From assembly GCA_002477275.1 (NCBI GenBank), contig DLOU01000013.1:28756-51982 (forward strand): DNA of 23,227 bases. Reading direction: 5' to 3'. Under the pieces are notes generated by a model that was given only the letters and a program-made list of their open reading frames with translations, searched no databases and was not told the origin of the DNA. Below are positions 7,810 to 14,807 of the stretch, in pieces. Source of the stretch: Caryophanales bacterium UBA7476. GTDB lineage: Bacteria; Bacillota_I; Bacilli_A; RF39; UBA660. Each line of letters begins with the position of its first letter. Position 1 is the stretch's first letter. Both the position numbers and the translations under genes were made by a program.

Positions 7810-9342
7810 ATGAATGAAGTAAAGAAGAAAGCAAGGAAGAGATTAAAAGTACATTTATGGCATAGTATTGTCATATGTTTTATAGCGTCTACTATTCTAA
7901 CTTTTGGTTATAGATATAATACAGAAGAAAGAATAAGAAGTTATGATTATTCAAATATTTACACATTAAAAACTTCTAATAACCTTAATATAGTAGAAAA
8001 TAAACTAGAAAGAACAAGAGTAAATAATATTTCAAAAAAAATAACAAGTTATAAACCAACAAGAGGATTACTATCTGCTTATTTCAACCAAATAACAGGT
8101 ACAGGTTCAATAATACTTGGAGTGTTAAATGCAAATAATGAATACTTATTTAGAAACTCTATACCATCTCTTGTAATAATGATATTAGAACTTGTCATTT
8201 ATTTATTAATATATATATTTGTAATAAATATTATAACAGTTGGAAAAAGTAGATATTTCCTAGAACATCATAGTTATGAAGAAACTTCTTATGATAAATT
8301 ATTATTTGTTTATAGAGTAAAAAAAGTAAAGAATGTTGCCTTCATAATGATTAAAAGAACGATACTTAGATTCTTATGGTACTTAACAATAATAGGTGGA
8401 TTCATTAAACATTATGAGTACAGTATGATTCCATATATACTTGCAGAAAACCCAGAAATAAAATCAAAAGATTGTTTTAAATTATCAAAAGAAATGACAA
8501 AAGGCCATAAATTAGAAATATTTTATACTGATTTAAGTTTAATTGGTTGGTATGTATTAAGTGGTTTAACACTAGGACTTTCAAATATATTTTATTTTAA
8601 TCCATATAAAGAATGTATTTATGCTGAAATATATATGAATTTAAGAAGTAATATAAGGAGTCCTCATTTTAAAGATAAATATTTAGGAGTAGAAGACAAA
8701 AAATATACATCAGATAAATATTTCTTGCCAGAACTAAAAAGAGAAAAACTACTTAAAATAAATTATAAAGTTGACTATACTTTAGAAAATTTAATTTTAT
8801 TATTTTTTGTGTTTGGTATATTTGGCTGGATATGGGAAGTTAATTACAGATTGTTTAACCATGGTGTATTTGTAAATAGAGGAATGCTTCATGGACCTAT
8901 TATTCCAATTTATGGAGTAGGAGGACTATTAATAATTATTTTCTTAAAAAGATTTAGAGAAAGTCCACTTAAATTATTTATTAGTGCTTTTCTTGTATGT
9001 GGTATTGTAGAATATGGAACTTCATTTGCATTAGAAAAACTATTTAATATGAGTTGGTGGAATTATAATGGCTATTTTTTAAATATAAATGGAAGAATTT
9101 GTTTAGAAGGATTACTTGTTTTTGGACTTGGTGGATGGGTTGCAACATATTATTCAGCGCCAATTCTAAATAACTTATTTAATAGAATTAAACATAAACA
9201 TAAAATAATATTAATTACAATTCTTCTAAGTATATTTACAATTGATTTAGGATATTCAATTATAAATCCTAATATGGGTAAAGGAATATCTAAACCTGTA
9301 AAAGTAGAAGAAATAGCAAATAAAAAAGGAGTTAAAAAATGA
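7810..9342 (+). CDS. DUF975 plus CmpB-like (putative ABC-transporter type IV) membrane protein
   Basis: A 510-residue polytopic membrane protein. The N-terminal half matches DUF975: an early hydrophobic segment (about 17-35), then GGFIKHYEYSMIPYILAENP, KLSKEMTKGHKLEIF, and GWYVLSGLTLGL leading into an FNPYKECIYAEIY end. The C-terminal half (about 325-490) matches the CmpB-like family: FGIFGWIWEVNYR, VNRGMLHGPIIPIYGVGG, EYGTSFALEKLF, WWNYNGYFLNINGRICLEG. No ATPase partner domain is present, and transport has not been shown for these families. The stop TGA overlaps the ATG of the next gene (ATGA at 9339), implying translational coupling; a TAG follows immediately in frame. ATG 7810 follows a GGTG site. 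Confidence 0.85.
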   Translation: MNEVKKKARKRLKVHLWHSIVICFIASTILTFGYRYNTEERIRSYDYSNIYTLKTSNNLNIVENKLERTRVNNISKKITSYKPTRGLLSAYFNQITGTGSIILGVLNANNEYLFRNSIPSLVIMILELVIYLLIYIFVINIITVGKSRYFLEHHSYEETSYDKLLFVYRVKKVKNVAFIMIKRTILRFLWYLTIIGGFIKHYEYSMIPYILAENPEIKSKDCFKLSKEMTKGHKLEIFYTDLSLIGWYVLSGLTLGLSNIFYFNPYKECIYAEIYMNLRSNIRSPHFKDKYLGVEDKKYTSDKYFLPELKREKLLKINYKVDYTLENLILLFFVFGIFGWIWEVNYRLFNHGVFVNRGMLHGPIIPIYGVGGLLIIIFLKRFRESPLKLFISAFLVCGIVEYGTSFALEKLFNMSWWNYNGYFLNINGRICLEGLLVFGLGGWVATYYSAPILNNLFNRIKHKHKIILITILLSIFTIDLGYSIINPNMGKGISKPVKVEEIANKKGVKK

Positions 9343-10043
9343 TAGAGTTAGATTATTATTTTCAAAATATTGAAAATTTTAGTGAAAAAGAAATATTTGA
9401 AAACTGCAAATATGTATGGGAACCTTTAAATAAGATTGATAAGTACTTAGAAGAAAAAGTTGTTAAAAATGATCTAAAAGAAAATAATGGAGTAACTGGT
9501 GAATATACAAGTATAACTGGTAATTATATAATAGGAGAAAATACTAAGATAGGAGCAAATGTTACTATTGAAGGACCAGTAATTATTGGTAAAAATGTAA
9601 CTATTCAATCAGGTGCACTAATTAGACCTGGTAGTATAATAGGAGATAATGCTGTAATTGGTCATGGATGTGAAGTTAAACACTCAATTATTCAAAATAA
9701 CGCTAAAGTACAAAGTTTTACTTTCTGTGGTGACTCTATTATTGGAAAAAGTACAAGAATAGGAAGTGGAACTATACTTGCTAATAGAAGATTTGATCAA
9801 AAGAATATAACTATAAAAGAAAATGATGTAAAGCATGATACAAACTTATCATTCTTCGGTGCAATAGTTGGAGATAACACAAGACTTGGAGCTAATTGTA
9901 CAACATCACCAGGAACACTTATTGGCCCATATACTTGGGTACTTCCAGGAATAAGTTTATGGGGCTTTATAGAAAAAGAAAAAAGATTAATACCACAAAA
10001 AGAATATAGAATTGAAGATAATGAAAAAGTAGAATTGAATTAA
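9339..10043 (+). CDS. left-handed beta-helix (hexapeptide) transferase, GlmU C-terminus-like
   Basis: A 234-residue protein with a roughly 50-residue N-terminal extension, then hexapeptide repeats from about 50 to 205, such as IIGENTKIGANVTIEGPVII, VIGHGCEVKHSII and IIGKSTRIGSGTILAN. This forms the parallel beta-helix used by GlmU-type acyltransferases and by sugar-nucleotide enzymes. The lack of an N-terminal pyrophosphorylase domain means it is not a full GlmU. It most likely acetylates a sugar or acts on a sugar phosphate; the exact substrate is unclear. It overlaps the stop codon of the upstream membrane-protein gene by 4 bp and lies 10 nt before a nucleotidyltransferase gene. Confidence 0.85.
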   Translation: MIELDYYFQNIENFSEKEIFENCKYVWEPLNKIDKYLEEKVVKNDLKENNGVTGEYTSITGNYIIGENTKIGANVTIEGPVIIGKNVTIQSGALIRPGSIIGDNAVIGHGCEVKHSIIQNNAKVQSFTFCGDSIIGKSTRIGSGTILANRRFDQKNITIKENDVKHDTNLSFFGAIVGDNTRLGANCTTSPGTLIGPYTWVLPGISLWGFIEKEKRLIPQKEYRIEDNEKVELN

Positions 10044-10053
10044 GAGGATAAAT

Positions 10054-10647
10054 ATGATGTATGAAACAATTGAAGATCAAAATAAAATGTTTATTGAAAT
10101 AATTAAGAAAAATAGTGATTTAATGGAAATACTTAATTATATTGAAAAGTTAAAACTACCAAATTTTTATATTGCAGCAGGAATGGTTTTTCAAACAATA
10201 TGGAATTATTATGATAAAAAAGACTTAAACTACAAAGTAAAAGATGTAGATATAGTTTATTATGATAAAGAAAATTTAGATAAAGATAAAGAAGAAAAAT
10301 TAGAAAAACAAATTGAAGACTATTTTAGTTCAAAAGGTATTAACTACAAGTTTGATGTACATAATGAAGCAAGAATGCATTTATGGAAAAAAGAAAACGA
10401 AAATAAGAATATTGATCAATATAAGAATAGTGAAGATGCAATATATCAGTGGATAGCAACAGCTCATGCAATTGGAGTAACGAAAGTAAAAGGAAAGATA
10501 AAAGTATATGCTCCATATGGTCTTAGTGATATTTTTTCTAGAACAATTAGACCAATTAAGCATAAGTATAATTCAAAAGAACTATATGATAAAAAAGTAG
10601 ATAGTTGGAAAAAAAGATTTGATAATTTGACAATAATTGAGTGGTAA
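10054..10647 (+). CDS. NTP_transf_6 (DUF925) family nucleotidyltransferase
   Basis: A 197-residue protein. NFYIAAGMVFQTIWNYY resembles the 'G.vRn.vW' segment, and VKDVDIVYYD carries the paired acidic residues of the nucleotidyltransferase fold. The block EARMHLWKKEN and then EDAIYQWIATAHAIGV is characteristic of the family, ending with APYGLSDIFSRTIRP. The length equals the usual family length. The family is a predicted nucleotidyltransferase with unknown substrate. Start ATG 10054 follows AGAGGAT; ATG 10057 is a near-equal alternative. The next gene begins 2 nt after its stop, so both are likely translated from one mRNA. Confidence 0.83.
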   Translation: MMYETIEDQNKMFIEIIKKNSDLMEILNYIEKLKLPNFYIAAGMVFQTIWNYYDKKDLNYKVKDVDIVYYDKENLDKDKEEKLEKQIEDYFSSKGINYKFDVHNEARMHLWKKENENKNIDQYKNSEDAIYQWIATAHAIGVTKVKGKIKVYAPYGLSDIFSRTIRPIKHKYNSKELYDKKVDSWKKRFDNLTIIEW

Positions 10648-10649
10648 AG

Positions 10650-11144
10650 ATGAAAGATAATATAAGAAAAATATATATAATCGGACCAGTTGGAAGTGGT
10701 AAAACTACTCTAGCAAATAAATTATCAAAAAAATTAAATATTAAAATGTATGAGCTAGATAAAGTGGTTTGGGATGATGATAATGGTAACATTAAAAGAG
10801 ATTTAGATGATATAAACAAAAGATTTAAAATAATTATAGATAAATCTTCTTGGATAATAGAAGACGTAGGTAGAAAAAAATTTAGAGAAGGTATAAAAAA
10901 AGCGGATATCGTTTATTATTTAAACCTAAATAAAACAGATATTTATAAAAGATGTATTACTAGATGGATAAAGCAAAAAATAGGAATAGAAAAATTTAAT
11001 TATAATCCAACTTTAAAAGGGTTAATACAAATGCTATCTTGGGCAAAAAATGATATAAGAAATAAAGAAGAGAAAATAGAATATATAAAAAAGAATTCTA
11101 AAAAATATAAAATTTTGACAAAAAAAGAAATAAAAAAAATATAG
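10650..11144 (+). CDS. FlaR/adenylate-kinase-like P-loop nucleotide kinase
   Basis: A 164-residue single-domain P-loop protein. IYIIGPVGSGKTTLANKL is a Walker A motif, YELDKVVWD follows the second strand, SSWIIEDVGRKKF is the 'wi.dg.y' segment, and ADIVYYLNLNKTDIYKRCITRWI is the base/lid region typical of proteins annotated as DNA topology modulation FlaR or adenylate-kinase-like. It probably phosphorylates a small molecule or nucleotide; a role in DNA topology is not supported by sequence alone. ATG 10650 is preferred to the upstream GTG 10641, which overlaps the previous gene and has no ribosome binding site. Confidence 0.82.
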   Translation: MKDNIRKIYIIGPVGSGKTTLANKLSKKLNIKMYELDKVVWDDDNGNIKRDLDDINKRFKIIIDKSSWIIEDVGRKKFREGIKKADIVYYLNLNKTDIYKRCITRWIKQKIGIEKFNYNPTLKGLIQMLSWAKNDIRNKEEKIEYIKKNSKKYKILTKKEIKKI

Positions 11145-11159
11145 ATTGAAGATGATAAA

Positions 11160-12044
11160 ATGAGTGTTTATTTAAAAAAAATTAAATTAGTAGATGAGAA
11201 TATGGAATTTGATATGATTACATACAAGAAAAATATTCATAATAGTTTTTATCCACTTAAAATATTTCCAGAAAAAAATTTAAAGGAAATCGAATTTGAA
11301 CCCATTACAATATTTTATGGTGGAAATGGCTCTGGAAAAACAACTCTTTTAAATATAATAGGAGATACTATTGATGCCTCTAAAAGAAATTATGAAGTAA
11401 GAAGTGAATTCTTCGAAAAATACATAAATTACTGTAAGAAAAACCATGAAATGATAAATGAATATGAATGTAAGGATATCAAATTTATTTCAAGTGATGA
11501 TGTATTTGATTATTTACTCGATTTAAAAGCAATTAACTCTAATGTAAATAGAAGAAAAGATAGACTAATTGATGAATATTATGAATACAAAAATACTTCA
11601 TCAAGAGACTTAAATTTTGGATTAGATGATTATAACGAACTAAAAAATAAGGTTGATTCAAATAGGCAAACAGTATCAAAATATGTTAGAACAAGGCTTA
11701 GAAATAATAATGTATTACAGGAATCAAATGGAGAAACTGCACTCGATTTTTGGCAAAGTGAAATAACAGAAGACAGTATTTATATAATAGATGAACCTGA
11801 AAATAGTTTATCATCGGAAAATCAATTAAAATTAAAAACTTTTATAGAAGAATCAGCAAGGTTCTATAATTGCCAATTTATAATCGCAACACATTCACCA
11901 TTTTTATTAGCTTTAAATGAAGCTAAGATATATGATCTAGATTCTAATGATCCTAAAATAAAAAAATGGACAGAACTTAAAAATGTAAAAGCATATTATA
12001 ATTTTTTTAAAGAATATGAAAAAGAATTTGAAGATAATCAATAA
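11160..12044 (+). CDS. AAA/SMC-like ATPase
   Basis: A 294-residue ATPase of the ABC/SMC class. It has Walker A GGNGSGKT (54-61), an ESNGETALDFW segment in place of an ABC signature, Walker B IYIIDEPENSL (about 207-217) and an IIATHSPFLL switch (about 240-249). The central region (about 75-180) is charged and partly helical, too short for a long coiled coil. No nuclease (TOPRIM) or membrane part is fused to it. Similar small ATPases stand alone in many Bacillota genomes with unknown roles, so no defence function should be assumed. ATG 11160 is 15 nt after the FlaR-like gene; the ASCH gene follows after 13 nt. Confidence 0.85.
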   Translation: MSVYLKKIKLVDENMEFDMITYKKNIHNSFYPLKIFPEKNLKEIEFEPITIFYGGNGSGKTTLLNIIGDTIDASKRNYEVRSEFFEKYINYCKKNHEMINEYECKDIKFISSDDVFDYLLDLKAINSNVNRRKDRLIDEYYEYKNTSSRDLNFGLDDYNELKNKVDSNRQTVSKYVRTRLRNNNVLQESNGETALDFWQSEITEDSIYIIDEPENSLSSENQLKLKTFIEESARFYNCQFIIATHSPFLLALNEAKIYDLDSNDPKIKKWTELKNVKAYYNFFKEYEKEFEDNQ

Positions 12045-12057
12045 AGGAAGTGAAAAA

Positions 12058-12393
12058 ATGAATATACATTTAGATGAAGATATTTTCGAAGTAGTAAAAA
12101 ATGAAACTAAAACAGTAGAAGTAAGAGTTAATGATGAAAAAAGAAGAAAACTTCAAGTAGGAGATAAAATAACATTCTTAAAAAGACCTGATGACATTGA
12201 GAAAATAGATGCAGTAATAGAAAGATTAAGTTATTATGATAATTTTAAATCATTAGTAGATAATTATACTATTGAGGAGATATATCTTAAAGGCTACACA
12301 AAAGAATACTTCTTAGACTTACTAAAAAGATTTTACTCTGATGAAGAAGTAGAAAAGTATGGAGTAGTTGCTATAAAATTTAAAAAAATTTAA
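12058..12393 (+). CDS. ASCH domain (PUA-like) protein
   Basis: A 111-residue protein. KTVEVRVNDEKRRKLQVGDKITF is the typical ASCH entry strand and loop, followed by VIERLSYYDNFKSLVDNY and a terminal VVAIKFKKI strand. ASCH domains have a PUA-like fold and bind RNA or act as small hydrolases; no specific activity can be assigned here. ATG 12058 is selected because AAAGGAAGTG precedes it; an earlier in-frame ATG at 12016 lies inside the ATPase gene and has no ribosome binding site. It is the last gene before a terminator. Confidence 0.82.
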   Translation: MNIHLDEDIFEVVKNETKTVEVRVNDEKRRKLQVGDKITFLKRPDDIEKIDAVIERLSYYDNFKSLVDNYTIEEIYLKGYTKEYFLDLLKRFYSDEEVEKYGVVAIKFKKI

Positions 12394-12415
12394 AAAAGAA
12401 CCAACAGGTTCTTTT
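12394..12415. terminator. bidirectional intrinsic terminator between convergent genes
   Basis: A perfect 9-bp stem, AAAAGAACC / GGTTCTTTT, with AACA loop. T-rich DNA follows on both strands. It starts one base after the ASCH stop codon and overlaps the stop of the minus-strand kinase-like gene, so it serves both directions. Confidence 0.85.
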
Positions 12416-13166
12416 ATATTTTAAAGTTTCTAGGATAATATGGTATGCTTTCACAATTATCATTTAGAAAGTCTGATGCTTCCATCAAGTATCTTATTTC
12501 TTTTCCAACATTTTCACTTAAGTATTTTCTAAATAGTTTTAAAAAATATAAGACATCCATATTTCTATCTTTATATAATTCTTTTAAATCTTTATATTGA
12601 TTAACAAATTCATTAAAAAGATTATCAATAAGGAAAAGATATAATTCTCCATCAAATATTTTCTTGTTTTTATCCAATAAAACTTTATTATCACGTGATC
12701 TTACATCATAAGAAAATTCATCAAAATCCTTAACAAAGAAAGAATTATCATTTCTAACCATCATATTAAAACATACATCATATAGAACAATATTTTTTGA
12801 AGAAATATCAGCTATATCATTTCTTGTTTTTAAAACACTACTCTCAAAATCATTTAAATCAATAGTAAGAGGATTTATATCTGCAAGAGGTTTACCAGGT
12901 ATAAAGTTAGATAAATAACCAACTATTTTTCCATTTACAGAAATAACATCTTCTGCAAAAAGAAATGTATCATTATCAAGTCCCTTAAATCTTAATAAAA
13001 AGTCTTCTGTATAAGAACTTTCGTTGGAGTGTATATTAAAATCATGATAAACTTTATATACTTTATTGTCTGGTCCAAGAAAACACTCTGCTTGACTACC
13101 ACTACCAATTGATTTACAAGAGCGTTTTATAAATTCGTTAAAACTTTTATATGATTTAAAAAACAT
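12414..13166 (-). CDS. diverged protein-kinase-fold protein
   Basis: A 250-residue protein showing the order of kinase landmarks: a glycine-rich loop IGSGSQAECFL (20-30), VYKVYHD with a candidate ATP lysine at 38, a hinge-like YLSNFIPGKPL (84-94), NIVLYDVCFNMMV (125-137) in the place of the catalytic loop, and FFVKDFDEFS with DFD (147-149) instead of DFG. The catalytic-loop Asp and Asn are four residues apart rather than the usual five, and the HRD His/Arg are absent. It could be an active atypical kinase, a small-molecule kinase or a pseudokinase. It follows the other minus-strand gene by 15 nt, so the two are probably co-transcribed. It has no membrane segment. Confidence 0.65.
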   Translation of the reverse strand: MFFKSYKSFNEFIKRSCKSIGSGSQAECFLGPDNKVYKVYHDFNIHSNESSYTEDFLLRFKGLDNDTFLFAEDVISVNGKIVGYLSNFIPGKPLADINPLTIDLNDFESSVLKTRNDIADISSKNIVLYDVCFNMMVRNDNSFFVKDFDEFSYDVRSRDNKVLLDKNKKIFDGELYLFLIDNLFNEFVNQYKDLKELYKDRNMDVLYFLKLFRKYLSENVGKEIRYLMEASDFLNDNCESIPYYPRNFKI

Positions 13167-13181
13167 AACTTCTCCTCATTT

Positions 13182-14063
13182 CTACATTGACCATTCGCTA
13201 ATTTTTTTATCTGGCATATATTTTTTTCTAAATTGTTCTTCAATCTTAATTAATTTAGGATTATAAATTCCAACTTCATTTAAACTACGATATTTCATTA
13301 CATCAATTCTATTTTCATCCTCATATATAGATAGAAGTTTTAAATCTGGATCAACAGCTAAAATAAAAAATATAATTCTATCTTCTAATGTATTTAGATT
13401 AAGTAATTTCGATTGATGAATTAAGTTATAAGTGCAAGTTGTACATTTACTATCTGGATTTACAACATAATTCCATACATTAGCCATTTTAGAAATACTT
13501 TCAAATTTTTCTTCTGATACATTATCAAATGTTTTAAATAAAGAAACTATTAAATTAATATAACTAGAATTATCTTGTCTAACATCAGTAAACAATTCAT
13601 TAACAAATTTAAAATAATAATCCTTTTCAGCATCTAATAAAATTTTACTAAAGAACCCCATTTCTTTTCTTATAATACTTTGTTTATCTTTTTCTGAAAG
13701 ATTATTATTACACTTTAAATAAGTTGTAAACATCTTGCAACTAGGATCTAAACAAGAAATAACAAAAGTAAGAAATTCATCATATGTAGGAATATATCCT
13801 AAATATTCATCTCTAGTAGATATAAGTTTTTCTCTTCCTAATTGAGTAGAAAGATATCTTAAAACAATAATATAGTTTTGAGATCTTATCTTTCCATAGT
13901 TAGAATACAAAAAAGAAGTAGATAAATTAGAAATGCGTTCTTTTTGAGTATCTGTTATCTCTTTAAATTTGTTATATTCTTTACTTAATTTAGTATGATC
14001 CTTAAATATTTTATTTTCTAAATATAAAACATTTTCAATATTAAAATGTGATTCAAATTGCAT
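13182..14063 (-). CDS. hypothetical protein, helical, unknown function
   Basis: A 293-residue protein that I do not recognise. It is predicted to be mostly alpha-helical and cytosolic, without signal peptide or membrane segment. Visible features are a CTTC pair (in DSKCTTCTYN) and two 'DPxxK' motifs, LDPSCKM and VDPDLKL, about 150 residues apart, suggesting two related helical repeats. The start ATG (complement of 14061-14063) follows a GGGG ribosome binding site, and a TATAAT promoter lies upstream on the minus strand. It is the first gene of a two-gene operon with the kinase-fold protein, so a functional pairing with that protein is plausible but unproven. Confidence 0.7.
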   Translation of the reverse strand: MQFESHFNIENVLYLENKIFKDHTKLSKEYNKFKEITDTQKERISNLSTSFLYSNYGKIRSQNYIIVLRYLSTQLGREKLISTRDEYLGYIPTYDEFLTFVISCLDPSCKMFTTYLKCNNNLSEKDKQSIIRKEMGFFSKILLDAEKDYYFKFVNELFTDVRQDNSSYINLIVSLFKTFDNVSEEKFESISKMANVWNYVVNPDSKCTTCTYNLIHQSKLLNLNTLEDRIIFFILAVDPDLKLLSIYEDENRIDVMKYRSLNEVGIYNPKLIKIEEQFRKKYMPDKKISEWSM

Positions 14064-14099
14064 AAAAGTAACCCCTTTTTAATAAATATATGAGTAACT

Positions 14100-14127
14100 A
14101 TTATATACAAAAATTTATAAAAATCAA
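14100..14127 (-). promoter_or_regulatory. promoter for the minus-strand kinase-like operon
   Basis: Read on the minus strand: TTGATT (complement of 14122-14127), a 16-bp spacer and a perfect TATAAT (complement of 14100-14105). It predicts a start near 14093, about 30 nt before the ATG of the hypothetical gene. Confidence 0.65.
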
Positions 14128-14135
14128 TATATAAA

Positions 14136-14164
14136 TTGTTTTATTAAATAAAGTATTGTATCAT
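14136..14164 (+). promoter_or_regulatory. promoter for the DUF488 gene
   Basis: TTGTTT (14136-14141), a 17-bp spacer and TATCAT (14159-14164). The expected start, near 14171, is right at the AAAGGAG ribosome binding site, so the leader would be about 12 nt. It is divergent from the minus-strand promoter within the same 119-bp gap. Confidence 0.5.
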
Positions 14165-14182
14165 ATGTAAAAAGGAGATAAT

Positions 14183-14662
14183 ATGATTTATACAAGTAGT
14201 TATAAGAATAGTAGAACAAATAAATATAGAACAGTATCTATTTCAAAAGATAAGGGAAGAGATGCAGAATATGATGGAGATTATGATTTAAGACTTGCTC
14301 CACTAGAAAGTTTCTTCAGAATCTGGAAGAATAATAGAGGAATAATACCTGAAAGAGAAAATACAGAATATTATATAAATGAATTTTATTATCAAGTATT
14401 AAAAAAACTTAATCCAGAAGAAATCTATAAAGATTTAGATAACTCTATACTTCTTTGCTATGAGGATAATACAGAGTTTTGCCACAGACATTTAGTAGCA
14501 GCATGGTTTGAACTTTTTTTAGGAGTAGAAATAAAAGAAGTAAATGTAATAAATGATAAAATAGAAGTAGTTGAAAAACCAGAATATATAAAAGAAATGT
14601 TAGAAAAGGTAATAAAAGAAGATCTTAATATTACTGATAGTAAATTATTAATAAAAAAATAA
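14183..14662 (+). CDS. DUF488 family protein
   Basis: A 159-residue protein. It begins MIYTSSYKNS, like the 'I.T.GY' start of DUF488, and contains the family's diagnostic SILLCYEDNTEFCHRHLVAAWF, with Cys and the CHRH motif. LAPLESFFRIWKNN lies where family members have their 'PkfnkdaL' region. DUF488 proteins are small cytosolic proteins without an agreed function. ATG 14183 follows AAAGGAGATAAT. It appears to be a single-gene unit between the divergent promoter region and the separate promoter of the MATE gene. Confidence 0.85.
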   Translation: MIYTSSYKNSRTNKYRTVSISKDKGRDAEYDGDYDLRLAPLESFFRIWKNNRGIIPERENTEYYINEFYYQVLKKLNPEEIYKDLDNSILLCYEDNTEFCHRHLVAAWFELFLGVEIKEVNVINDKIEVVEKPEYIKEMLEKVIKEDLNITDSKLLIKK

Positions 14663-14664
14663 AC

Positions 14665-14693
14665 TTACATAAAAAATAAAAATGTGATAAAAT
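14665..14693 (+). promoter_or_regulatory. extended -10 promoter upstream of the MATE-kinase gene
   Basis: TTACAT (14665-14670), a 17-bp spacer and TAAAAT (14688-14693) with TGA directly before it (TGn element). It predicts a start near 14700 and a leader of about 108 nt that contains the attenuator-like hairpin. Confidence 0.55.
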
Positions 14694-14744
14694 GAATCTG
14701 TTGAGAAAATATACTAAGTCAAATTTAATTCAATGAGTAGCTTT

Positions 14745-14782
14745 ATGCGTAAGTCCAATTGTTTAAGGACTTACGTATTTTT
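14745..14782 (+). promoter_or_regulatory. terminator-like attenuator hairpin in the MATE leader
   Basis: A 12-bp stem (nine perfect pairs CGTAAGTCC / GGACTTACG, extended by one G-T wobble and two A-T pairs) with a 10-base loop, followed by TTTTT (14778-14782). It sits after the promoter and 25 nt before the start codon, which is the position of a transcriptional attenuator. An upstream TAAGTC at 14715-14720 repeats part of the 5' arm and could compete for the 3' arm. Confidence 0.6.
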
Positions 14783-14807
14783 ATGCTCAAAAAAGAGGAG
14801 GTATATT

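Noticed and set aside
11160..12393. AAA ATPase and neighbours as an anti-phage defence system
   Set aside because: The ATPase has no fused or adjacent nuclease, reverse transcriptase or other effector, and its neighbours look metabolic. An ASCH protein next to it is not enough to claim a defence role.
12394..12415. CRISPR or other array repeat
   Set aside because: The inverted repeat is single, lies between convergent stop codons and has T-runs on both sides, so it is a terminator. No spaced repeats were seen anywhere in the window.
14733..14807. N-terminal extension of the MATE-kinase protein starting at ATG 14733
   Set aside because: The extension is encoded by the leader with its hairpin, lacks a ribosome binding site, and a strong GAGGAGG precedes ATG 14808.
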